This document shows, piece by piece, positions 1-5,526 of a stretch of 11,259 bases of DNA. A program made the translations under genes and the position numbers. The stretch spans positions 1-11,259 of the forward strand of contig CAZTVN010000041.1 of NCBI GenBank assembly GCA_964617145.1, in the 5' to 3' direction. The stretch is from CAZTVN01 sp964617145. GTDB lineage: Bacteria; Patescibacteriota; Gracilibacteria; UBA1369; JACRIC01. Under the pieces are notes generated by a model that ran no database searches, was not told the DNA's origin, and was given only the letters and a program-made list of their open reading frames with translations. Numbering within the stretch: position 1 is the stretch's first letter; every line of letters begins with the position of its first letter.

Positions 1-537
1 CAAACTTCCAATCACATATCTTCCAAAGATAATAAGATTTTTTGCTTGTTCGTCAAAAAGTCTCACGCGTCGGATGATTTCATTTGAATCATTGAGGAAA
101 GTTTTAAATGTTGTTCCTTCTTGATTCGCGAGCTGAAAAACATCCATTATTTCCCAAGAGATAGCGAGCAATATTATTCCTATCAATGTGTATAAAAGAT
201 GTGTCTTTTGTTCACCGATCGAAGTATCTTCTCCCCGAGCTGTTACCATTCGAAATCCGGCAACGACAATAAACATAATGGCAAGGGCACTTATAATATA
301 TTTCGCGTTTTTGTACAAACCTCCTACTAACAGTCTTAAGATGTCTGTTCCACTGGCGCTTGGGTCAGGCGGGCTTGGTATATCCGAGAAGCAGTCAACA
401 CTCGGTATTGGTATAAATCCGCCTTGATTGAGTGTGCACTCTGCGAAAACTGCAGGGATAAGTGTTATGGCGCTGAATATAAACATTCCAAGCACACAGC
501 TTAAGATGAATGCTATCTTTTTCTGTTTTTTTTGCAT
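1..537 (-). CDS. VirB2/TrbC-like membrane protein (3' end beyond window)
   Basis: Open frame of 179 codons starting at the ATG at 537 and running off the left edge without a stop. Residues 1-32 form a signal peptide (basic MQKKQKK, hydrophobic core, AVFA ending near A32). Then come a Cys/Pro-rich extracytoplasmic stretch (about 33-65), a hydrophobic segment at about 78-95, a charged turn (ARGEDTSIGEQK, about 100-111) and a second hydrophobic segment at about 113-128. After a polar stretch, a third hydrophobic run seems to begin (IIFGRYVIGSL). Two helices separated by a short 'AGFRMVTARG..' turn resemble the TrbC/VirB2-type pilin-like proteins common in CPR genomes, usually encoded near type IV secretion or pilus genes. 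Here the protein is longer and has an extra C-terminal part. The call rests on topology and the turn motif only. No Shine-Dalgarno sequence is visible. It is transcribed divergently from secE. Confidence 0.6.
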   Translation of the reverse strand, partial: MQKKQKKIAFILSCVLGMFIFSAITLIPAVFAECTLNQGGFIPIPSVDCFSDIPSPPDPSASGTDILRLLVGGLYKNAKYIISALAIMFIVVAGFRMVTARGEDTSIGEQKTHLLYTLIGIILLAISWEIMDVFQLANQEGTTFKTFLNDSNEIIRRVRLFDEQAKNLIIFGRYVIGSL

Positions 538-561
538 TTTTTTGTTATTTTTAATCTTAAA

Positions 562-590
562 ATTATACCAAATTTGTTTGGTTTAGTAAA
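562..590 (-). promoter_or_regulatory. Promoter of the leftward membrane-protein gene
   Basis: On the minus strand there is a perfect -10 TATAAT (562-567) with an extended TG one base upstream (TGGTATAAT), and a weaker -35 TTTACT (585-590) at 17-bp spacing. The start codon at 537 follows after a short leader lacking a Shine-Dalgarno sequence. An inverted repeat ACCAAA-N4-TTTGGT (567-582) lies in the spacer and could be an operator; that is speculative. Confidence 0.55.
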
Positions 591-606
591 GCTTCGTGTT
601 TTAGGG

Positions 607-626
607 AGGTGCTGAAAAACACACCT
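607..626. repeat. Small inverted repeat between divergent promoters, resembling the end of the downstream hairpin element
   Basis: AGGTG (607-611) and CACCT (622-626) form a 5-bp stem around a 10-nt loop, placed between the -35 boxes of the two divergent promoters. The stretch 605-620 (GGAGGTGCTGAAAAAC) matches 13 of 16 positions of the terminal repeat of the element at 3384-3548, and the three differences are all transitions. It may be an operator for the divergent pair or a decayed solo end of the same element family. I see no partner arm nearby. Confidence 0.3.
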
Positions 627-642
627 GTTTATCAATTATCCC

Positions 643-670
643 TTGAAATCAGCTTTTTTTTTCTTATAAT
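643..670 (+). promoter_or_regulatory. Promoter of secE-nusG
   Basis: -35 TTGAAA (643-648), 16-bp spacer containing a T-run, and perfect -10 TATAAT (665-670). Transcription would start near 677, giving a leader of only about 23 nt before the secE ATG at 700, with no Shine-Dalgarno sequence in it. Confidence 0.7.
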
Positions 671-699
671 GCATATGATGATATGCTTAAATTTTTCTT

Positions 700-906
700 A
701 TGAAAGACAGTGTCCTTATAAATTACTTCAAAGAGAGTTTTAATGAACTTCATAAGGTGACGTGGCCCACGCGTAATCAAGCTGTGCGCATTACGATCAT
801 TGTTCTTGCCTTTTCTCTTGTTGTTGCGCTTTTTATCGGGCTTCTTGATCTTGTGTTTTCATTTGTCTTTGATTTTCTTGTTTCTCAAGTTCCTTCTAAA
901 ATGTAA
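700..906 (+). CDS. secE: Preprotein translocase subunit SecE
   Basis: SecE is the small essential subunit that clamps SecY in the SecYEG protein-conducting channel of the inner membrane. The 68-residue product has the standard single-helix bacterial form: an amphipathic N-terminal helix with the family signature ELHKVTWPTR (about residues 16-25), then one transmembrane segment (about 32-58) and a short tail. Length is typical for non-proteobacterial SecE. It sits directly upstream of nusG with a 5-nt gap, the conserved secE-nusG arrangement, and follows a good promoter at 643-670. No ribosome binding site is visible. Confidence 0.96.
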   Translation: MKDSVLINYFKESFNELHKVTWPTRNQAVRITIIVLAFSLVVALFIGLLDLVFSFVFDFLVSQVPSKM

Positions 907-911
907 AGATT

Positions 912-1457
912 ATGTCAAAGCAAGCACGAAACACAGGAAGGCATTGGTATGTGGTTCATACCTACTCTGGCTATGAAGATGCCGTCCGTGAAGCGCTTTT
1001 ACAGCGTATAGAATCGATGAATATGCAAGATGTCATTTTTGATGTTGTTGTTCCGAAAGAAACACAGATAGTTATGAAGAAAGGGGCTCCAAAAGAAGAA
1101 AAGAAACGACTTTTTCCAGGTTATGTCCTTGTTGATATGATGGTAACAGATGAATCATGGTACGTTGTTCGCAATACTCCCAATGTTACGGGATTTGTTG
1201 GAGCTGGCACCACTCCGGTTCCTGTTTCCGCTGAAGAATGGGGGCTTGTAAAAAAACGCATGGGAGAGGCTGAACCGAAATTTAAGATCGATTTTGAGAT
1301 TGGTGATAATGTTACGGTTCTTGATGGACCATTCGCAAGCTACGAAGGCCTTATTGATAAAATCGATGATGAAAAAGGGAAAGTCAAAGTCCTCATAACG
1401 ATTTTTGGCCGTGAAACTCCTGTTGAACTCGATTTTTCGCAAATAAAGAAAAAATAA
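912..1457 (+). CDS. nusG: Transcription termination/antitermination factor NusG
   Basis: NusG binds RNA polymerase during elongation and links it to Rho or the ribosome. The 181-residue protein has the two expected domains. The NGN domain (about 10-115) begins with HWYVVHTYSGYED and contains RLFPGYVLV (about 66-74) and the VRNTPNVTGFVG stretch (87-97). The KOW domain (about 127-178) contains GDNVTVLDGPFASYEG and ends in a typical VELDFSQIKK tail. Length is normal and no domain insertion is seen. It is cotranscribed with secE. An unusual gene follows 11 nt downstream instead of rplK. Confidence 0.97.
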   Translation: MSKQARNTGRHWYVVHTYSGYEDAVREALLQRIESMNMQDVIFDVVVPKETQIVMKKGAPKEEKKRLFPGYVLVDMMVTDESWYVVRNTPNVTGFVGAGTTPVPVSAEEWGLVKKRMGEAEPKFKIDFEIGDNVTVLDGPFASYEGLIDKIDDEKGKVKVLITIFGRETPVELDFSQIKKK

Positions 1458-1468
1458 AATTTTTCGGC

Positions 1469-2170
1469 ATGCATAAATTCACCATTTTTACGGTACTTTT
1501 TTCTCTTACAGTTATCGTTATTATTGCTGAACTTCTCATCAATGATTTTGGTTTTTATAGTACTTACGATGATCCCTCTTTGAAAACCAATATTCTTGAA
1601 GGTCAGGAAAATGATGAATCTTCAAGCGAAAAATCTTCTCAGAAAAGTGCTTCGGAGACAGATCAAGAAAATGAGGAAAATGTTCGCGAAGAGTCGTCGA
1701 AAGATTCTTCATCTTTAGATTTAGCCGTGACTCTTGAACTTCTTGGAAAAGCAGGATTTATTGAGCCGAGTATTCGACAAGTTGACTTTAATGGCAGCCT
1801 TTTTCAACTCATTGACCTTAAATCTTATAGTATCGATCCTGTCGTAAAAGCCAACCTTTTTGATAAGAATGAATTTAAAATTTCTCTTAATGAGATACAT
1901 CAAAACAGTGATGTATTGGCGGAGGAGGTTTATCGCTTAATCAAAGAGGAAGCCTCTTTAAACCTTGATATTATCATTAATGAGACCAATCAATACGGTG
2001 ATGCTTCTTCCTACTTGAATCATAGTCAAAAAAAGAAAACCGCTTTTCTTCTTGTCTTGATTGGAAATTCTGTTTATGGTCTTGAATATCCTCATACAAG
2101 CCATCCTCTGGCAAAAGCACTCATTCATGAATTGAAAGTTCTTGCGAAACCGGAATTATCTCCTTCATAA
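1469..2170 (+). CDS. Unrecognised membrane-anchored Ser/Glu-rich protein between nusG and rplK
   Basis: I do not recognise this 233-residue protein. Residues about 4-25 form one hydrophobic helix (N-terminal anchor or uncleaved signal). A strongly acidic, Ser/Glu/Asn-rich low-complexity linker (about 45-82) follows, then a folded-looking mixed alpha/beta region (about 83-230) with no motif I can name. The expected topology is a short cytoplasmic start, a membrane anchor and an external C-terminal domain. It starts 11 nt after nusG, so it is probably cotranscribed with secE-nusG. A new promoter for rplK begins six bases after its stop codon. Base composition looks like the neighbours, so recent foreign origin is not obvious. 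No Shine-Dalgarno sequence is visible. Confidence 0.8.
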   Translation: MHKFTIFTVLFSLTVIVIIAELLINDFGFYSTYDDPSLKTNILEGQENDESSSEKSSQKSASETDQENEENVREESSKDSSSLDLAVTLELLGKAGFIEPSIRQVDFNGSLFQLIDLKSYSIDPVVKANLFDKNEFKISLNEIHQNSDVLAEEVYRLIKEEASLNLDIIINETNQYGDASSYLNHSQKKKTAFLLVLIGNSVYGLEYPHTSHPLAKALIHELKVLAKPELSPS

Positions 2171-2175
2171 ATCGA

Positions 2176-2204
2176 TTGACAGCTGGCTTAAAAAGCCCTA
2201 AGAT
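2176..2204 (+). promoter_or_regulatory. Promoter of rplK-rplA
   Basis: Consensus -35 TTGACA (2176-2181), 17-bp spacer and -10 TAAGAT (2199-2204), with predicted start near 2211 and a leader of about 31 nt. The spacer holds a small inverted repeat GGCTT-AAA-AAGCC (2185-2197) that could be an operator or may be chance. I could not find a clear mimic of the 23S L1-binding site in the short leader. Confidence 0.75.
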
Positions 2205-2241
2205 CGGATAGCTACATTTTTGAAAATTGTTATCATAGAAA

Positions 2242-2664
2242 ATGGCAAAGAAAATTATAAAAGTGATTAAATTGCAAGTGGCAGCTGGAAAAGCGAATCC
2301 AGCTCCTCCTATTGGTCCTGCATTGGGACAACATGGTCTTAATATCCAAGATTTTTGTTCGAAATTTAATGAGAGAACAAAAGATATGGGCGATACCGTT
2401 ATTCCTGTTGAAATTTCGGTTTATGAGGATCGGACATTTACTTTTATTACGAAAACTCCACCTGCTGCTGAACTTATTCGTAAAACTCTTGGCATTGCCA
2501 AAGGTTCGGGGGTTCCTAATAAAGATAAGGTCGGCACTTTGACCAAAGATATGGTGCGAAACATTGCTGAACAGAAAATGCCTGACCTCAATGCCAATGA
2601 CGTTGAAGCGGCTATGAAGATTATTGAAGGTACTGCTCGAAGCATGGGTGTTAAAATAACATAA
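2242..2664 (+). CDS. rplK: 50S ribosomal protein L11
   Basis: L11 binds the GTPase-associated region of 23S rRNA and is needed for factor-dependent GTP hydrolysis and the stringent response. The 140-residue product matches the family throughout. The N-terminal domain contains the LQVAAGKANPAPPIGPALG region (proline-rich hinge, about 10-28), followed by VYEDRTFTFITKTPPAAELI. The C-terminal RNA-binding domain ends MPDLNANDVEAAMKIIEGTARSMG. Length is standard. It has its own promoter six bases after the preceding gene and is followed 15 nt later by rplA. Confidence 0.98.
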   Translation: MAKKIIKVIKLQVAAGKANPAPPIGPALGQHGLNIQDFCSKFNERTKDMGDTVIPVEISVYEDRTFTFITKTPPAAELIRKTLGIAKGSGVPNKDKVGTLTKDMVRNIAEQKMPDLNANDVEAAMKIIEGTARSMGVKIT

Positions 2665-2679
2665 ATTTATTTTTTCGAT

Positions 2680-3384
2680 ATGGCACGACGCGGTAAAAAA
2701 TATAAACAAGCTTTTAAAATCGTTGAAGAGGCATTGCAAAGTAGAAAGCATCTTAACCTCGATGAAGCTTTAGATACTCTTCTTAAAACTTCGACAACCA
2801 AATTTGATAGTTCTTGCGAAGTTCATATGTTGCTCGGTATCGATCCGAAACAAGGCGATCAGATGGTAAGAAGCACTGTTACACTCCCTAATGGTATTGG
2901 CAAAGATGTGCGCATCATTGCCTTTGTTCCTGATGACATGAAAAAAGAAGCCATTAAGGCTGGTGCATTGGATGCTGGAGCAGAGGATCTTATTGAAAAA
3001 ATCCTTAAAGGTTGGATGGATTTTGACATCGCTGTTGCTCATCCTGATATCATGAAGTCTTTAGGAAAAGTTGCAAAAATTCTTGGACCCAAAGGTTTGA
3101 TGCCGAATCCCAAAGCCGGTACTGTTACTCCTGATATTGCCAATGGTATTCAAGAATTAAAGCTTGGAAAAATTGAGTTTCGAAATGATAAACTTGCCAA
3201 TCTTCACAATATTTTTGGGAAAATTTCCTTTGGAAAGGACAAACTACTTGGAAATCTCAAAGTCTATTTTCAAGCTATTCTCGATGCTAAACCTTCTTCG
3301 ACCAAAGGAAATTATGTTCGTAGCGTGACTCTTGCAACCACCATGGGCCCCGGTATTCCTGTTGATCCATCGGATCTTAAATAG
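2680..3384 (+). CDS. rplA: 50S ribosomal protein L1
   Basis: L1 forms the mobile L1 stalk of the 50S subunit, helps release the E-site tRNA, and in many bacteria represses its own mRNA. The 234-residue product is full length and typical. It has the N-terminal RGKKYK start, the VEVHMLLGIDPK-like strand (here CEVHMLLGIDPKQGDQMVR), the insert domain with VAHPDIMKSLGKVAKILGPKGLMPNPKAGTVT (about 118-149), and a C-terminal end GNYVRSVTLATTMGPGIPVD. The stop codon is TAG, of which T and A belong to the original gene and G is the first base of the hairpin element at 3384-3548. Removing the element and one TAAATA copy would restore a TAA stop at the same position. Confidence 0.98.
   Translation: MARRGKKYKQAFKIVEEALQSRKHLNLDEALDTLLKTSTTKFDSSCEVHMLLGIDPKQGDQMVRSTVTLPNGIGKDVRIIAFVPDDMKKEAIKAGALDAGAEDLIEKILKGWMDFDIAVAHPDIMKSLGKVAKILGPKGLMPNPKAGTVTPDIANGIQELKLGKIEFRNDKLANLHNIFGKISFGKDKLLGNLKVYFQAILDAKPSSTKGNYVRSVTLATTMGPGIPVDPSDLK
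3378..3383 (+). repeat. Left target-site duplication of the hairpin element
   Basis: TAAATA directly abuts the left GGGGGC end of the element and is identical to 3549-3554 on the other side. It lies inside the last two codons of rplA (AAA, TA of the stop). Confidence 0.7.
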
Positions 3385-3548
3385 GGGGCACTGAAAAACT
3401 ATCCAACTACTACAATTTTCACATTTTGGCTACAATTTGTTCAGACCTCCTCGACGTATCTTTACTTGATACGCCTTCGTCGGTCTTCACAAAATTGTAT
3501 CTCGAAATGTGAAAATTTCATTACGTCGCATAGTTTTTCAGTGCCCCC
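3384..3548. mobile_element. 165-bp near-palindromic MITE-like element
   Basis: The element has perfect 19-bp terminal inverted repeats, GGGGGCACTGAAAAACTAT (3384-3402) and its complement (3530-3548). They extend to 21 bp if the outermost TA pair is included. The two internal halves are also mirror-related. AATTTTCACATTT (3414-3426) pairs perfectly with 3505-3517. TACAATTT (3431-3438) pairs with 3492-3499. AGAC (3443-3446) pairs with GTCT (3483-3486), CGAC (3452-3455) with GTCG (3479-3482), and GTATC (3456-3460) with GATAC (3468-3472) around loop TTTACTT. The whole element can therefore fold as one long imperfect hairpin in DNA or RNA. It encodes no protein. Flanking TAAATA duplications support insertion by a transposase acting in trans. 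Once transcribed it would form a large hairpin between rplA and dut and could end, attenuate or stabilise that mRNA. A purely local RNA structure is the alternative. Confidence 0.75.
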
Positions 3549-3554
3549 TAAATA
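3549..3554 (+). repeat. Right target-site duplication of the hairpin element
   Basis: TAAATA directly abuts the right GCCCCC end and is identical to 3378-3383. The dut start codon follows two bases later. Confidence 0.7.
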
Positions 3555-3556
3555 AA

Positions 3557-3994
3557 ATGTTGCGTGTAAATATTAAACGCATTGATAAAGACCTTCCCTT
3601 GCCTCTCTATGAGACTTTAGGTTCTGTTGGCTTTGACCTTCTTGTCCGCGAAGATACTCTTGTTCCGCCGAAAAAGATTGTCCTTATTCCGGCTAATGTG
3701 ATTGTAGAAGTTCCTTTTGGTTATATGCTCATGCTGGCTTCGCGCAGCAGCACTCCAAAGAAAAAAGGTCTTACTATGCCTCATGGAATAGGCATCATCG
3801 ATCACGACTATTGTGGAATGGAAGATGAGGTAAGGATCCAAGTATATAATTTTGGGGAAGAATCGGTTATGGTAAAAAGAGGTGAAAAGATTGCTCAGGG
3901 AGTATTTGTGCGAATTGACCGATTTTCGTTTAACGAGCTTGATTCTCTTTCAAAACCAACTCGTGGTGGTTTTGGGAGCACCGATCAAAAATAA
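3557..3994 (+). CDS. dut: dUTP diphosphatase (trimeric dUTPase family)
   Basis: dUTPase hydrolyses dUTP to dUMP and pyrophosphate, keeping uracil out of DNA and feeding dTMP synthesis. The 145-residue protein shows all five family motifs in order: I, GSVGFDLL (22-29); II, ASRSSTPKKKG (61-71); III, HGIGIIDHDYCG (76-87), with D82 as the likely catalytic Asp; IV, RGEKIAQGVF (108-117); V, TRGGFGST (135-142), which closes over the base. The ATG at 3557 is preferred over an upstream in-frame ATG at 3509, because that one lies inside the hairpin element and adds 16 residues with no family counterpart. Before the insertion, dut would have started one base after the rplA stop. The related dCTP deaminases are less likely because of the Gly-rich motif V. 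Confidence 0.9.
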   Translation: MLRVNIKRIDKDLPLPLYETLGSVGFDLLVREDTLVPPKKIVLIPANVIVEVPFGYMLMLASRSSTPKKKGLTMPHGIGIIDHDYCGMEDEVRIQVYNFGEESVMVKRGEKIAQGVFVRIDRFSFNELDSLSKPTRGGFGSTDQK

Positions 3995-4013
3995 ACTTTC
4001 TTATTTTTACGGT

Positions 4014-4607
4014 ATGAACGATATGAAGGGAAAATTTATTTGTATTTATGGAATTAATAATATTGGGAAATCGACTCAGTCTCAAATTTTGGTCAATCGC
4101 CTCAAGGAAAATGGATTTCAAGCAGAATATGTAAAATATCCTGTTTATGATGTAAAACCGAGTGGGGATTTTATTAACCGGGTGCTGCGGTCTCATTCTC
4201 CACAAAAAATTACCGAATCAGAGTTGCAACTTTGGTTTGTTCTCAATCGTTATCAATTTGAACCGAGACTTCGTGAGATGCTTGCTCGCGGAGTATACGT
4301 TGTTGCTGAAGATTATGTCGGCACTGGTATTGCTTGGGGTGTGGCGAAGGGATTACAAAAATCGTGGTTGGAACAGATGAATGAACAGCTTCTTGTGCCG
4401 GATTTTTCTCTCTTTCTTACAGGAAAACCTCAAAAAGACGCTCGAGAAAAACGTCATATCCACGAACAAAATTCTTTACTTATGAAAAAAACTCAGTCGG
4501 TTCTTAAGATGCTTGCGAAAAAATATGATTGGAAAACGATTCGCATATGTGAAAAAATTGAAGATACCGGGGGGAAAATTTGGATGGCGGTGAAGGGAAC
4601 AGTTTGA
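4014..4607 (+). CDS. tmk: Divergent thymidylate (dTMP) kinase
   Basis: Thymidylate kinase phosphorylates dTMP to dTDP with ATP. The 197-residue product has a P-loop GINNIGKST (13-21) where most family members have G-x-D-G-x-G-K-S/T. It also has an acceptor-site region with R80 (LNRYQFE), the region VVAEDYVGTGIAWGVAKGL (96-114) equivalent to the DRY..S..AY..AKG motif, VPDFSLFL (128-135), and a LID segment with REKRHIHEQ (144-152). The canonical DR of DRY reads E99-D100, so the usual Arg is absent. Start is ATG 4014; an in-frame ATG at 4023 is equally possible, while the open frame upstream to 3882 overlaps dut and is not used. It follows dut by 19 nt, and the pairing of dut with tmk supports a role in dTTP supply. 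A related nucleoside monophosphate kinase cannot be excluded. Confidence 0.82.
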   Translation: MNDMKGKFICIYGINNIGKSTQSQILVNRLKENGFQAEYVKYPVYDVKPSGDFINRVLRSHSPQKITESELQLWFVLNRYQFEPRLREMLARGVYVVAEDYVGTGIAWGVAKGLQKSWLEQMNEQLLVPDFSLFLTGKPQKDAREKRHIHEQNSLLMKKTQSVLKMLAKKYDWKTIRICEKIEDTGGKIWMAVKGTV

Positions 4608-4631
4608 CCCCTTGTATTGCCGTGGTAGACT
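4604..4631 (+). promoter_or_regulatory. Promoter of folD-purF-purD
   Basis: -35 TTGACC (4604-4609), overlapping the tmk stop, a 16-bp spacer and -10 TAGACT (4626-4631). Predicted start is near 4638, leaving a leader of about 39 nt. It is the only leader in the window with a plausible Shine-Dalgarno sequence (AAGGA, 4663-4667). Confidence 0.55.
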
Positions 4632-4662
4632 GGAGATAGAGAGCTTTTCACAATCACTTCTC

Positions 4663-4667
4663 AAGGA
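4663..4667 (+). promoter_or_regulatory. Shine-Dalgarno sequence of folD
   Basis: AAGGA nine bases before the ATG at 4677. It supports that start (ATGATG, with the second ATG at 4680 also possible) and stands out because the other starts in this window lack such a site at a workable distance. Confidence 0.5.
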
Positions 4668-4676
4668 CACAACCCC

Positions 4677-5519
4677 ATGATGGATGGTAAAAAAGTAGCG
4701 GCAGAGTTGCTTCAGGAAATTCGACAGGACGTTGCATTGTTGAATAAAAAAAATGTTCATCCGAAGTTAGCGGTTATTTCCGTTGGCAATAATCCTGCAA
4801 GCGAAGTCTATCTTGAAAAAAAGAAAGAAGCGTGCGAAAAAACAGGTATTCTTTGGGAATATTATAATTATGATGATGGTGTTACTACTGAGTTCCTTAT
4901 TCAATGTATTCATACACTCAATCTTGATCCTTCTTGTCATGGCATTCTTATTCAACTTCCCCTTCCAAAACATATTGAACTTCCTCTTGTTATCCGAGCT
5001 ATAGATCCTAAAAAAGATGTGGATGGATTTCATGCTTATAACCTTGGAAAAATGTTTTTAAGCGTTGATTTTGAAGACCTTGTTCCCTGTACTCCGCAAG
5101 GCATTATAAGGCTTCTTGACTATTACCATGTTCCTATTCAAGGGCAAAATATTACCGTAGTCGGACACAGCAATATTGTTGGGAAACCACTTTCTATTAT
5201 GCTCCTTAATCGTAACGCTACTGTGACCACTTGCCACATTCATACCAAAAATCTTAAAGAACATACTTTAGGTGCCGATATTTTGATTGTTGCTGTTGGG
5301 AAGCCCAATCTTATCACTGCCGACATGGTGAAAGATCAGGCTGTTATCATCGATGTAGGCATTAATCGGCTGGCAAATGGTACTCTTTGTGGTGACGTAG
5401 ACTTTCCAAATGTCTCTAAAAAAGCTACATTAATAACGCCTGTTCCTGGCGGAGTTGGGCCTATGACCGTTATCTGTCTCATGGCTAATGTGATTAAAGC
5501 TTGTAAACGTCTTACTTAA
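4677..5519 (+). CDS. folD: Bifunctional methylenetetrahydrofolate dehydrogenase / methenyl-THF cyclohydrolase
   Basis: FolD oxidises 5,10-methylene-THF to 5,10-methenyl-THF and hydrolyses that to 10-formyl-THF, the formyl donor of purine synthesis. The 280-residue protein is normal in length. Visible signatures are VGNNPASEVYLEKKKEACEKTGI (36-58; Y45 and catalytic K49), ILIQLPLPKHI (90-100), DPKKDVDGF (110-118), a nucleotide-binding loop VVGHSNIVGKP (161-171) and TPVPGGVGPMT (254-264). The loop normally reads GRS and here has H164; the downstream CHS segment reads CHI (I188). These two positions contact the 2'-phosphate of NADP in characterised homologues, so cofactor preference may differ. 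It is the first gene of folD-purF-purD, with purF 7 nt downstream. Confidence 0.96.
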   Translation: MMDGKKVAAELLQEIRQDVALLNKKNVHPKLAVISVGNNPASEVYLEKKKEACEKTGILWEYYNYDDGVTTEFLIQCIHTLNLDPSCHGILIQLPLPKHIELPLVIRAIDPKKDVDGFHAYNLGKMFLSVDFEDLVPCTPQGIIRLLDYYHVPIQGQNITVVGHSNIVGKPLSIMLLNRNATVTTCHIHTKNLKEHTLGADILIVAVGKPNLITADMVKDQAVIIDVGINRLANGTLCGDVDFPNVSKKATLITPVPGGVGPMTVICLMANVIKACKRLT

Positions 5520-5526
5520 ATCCTTT

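Noticed and set aside
188..427. 79-codon plus-strand open frame
   Set aside because: It is antisense to the membrane-protein gene, whose signal peptide, helices and promoter are coherent.
651..664. T-run resembling a rho-independent terminator
   Set aside because: No hairpin directly precedes it; it is the spacer of the secE promoter.
2211..2241. L1 autoregulatory site in the rplK leader
   Set aside because: The roughly 31-nt leader shows no convincing mimic of the 23S L1-binding helix by eye.
3509..3556. N-terminal extension of dut from an upstream in-frame ATG at 3509
   Set aside because: The 16 extra codons lie almost wholly in the inserted hairpin element and match nothing in dUTPases; ATG 3557 is the original start.
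3882..4013. Extended tmk frame beginning at 3882
   Set aside because: It overlaps the conserved motif V end of dut; kinase homology begins at about 4026, so ATG 4014 or 4023 fits.
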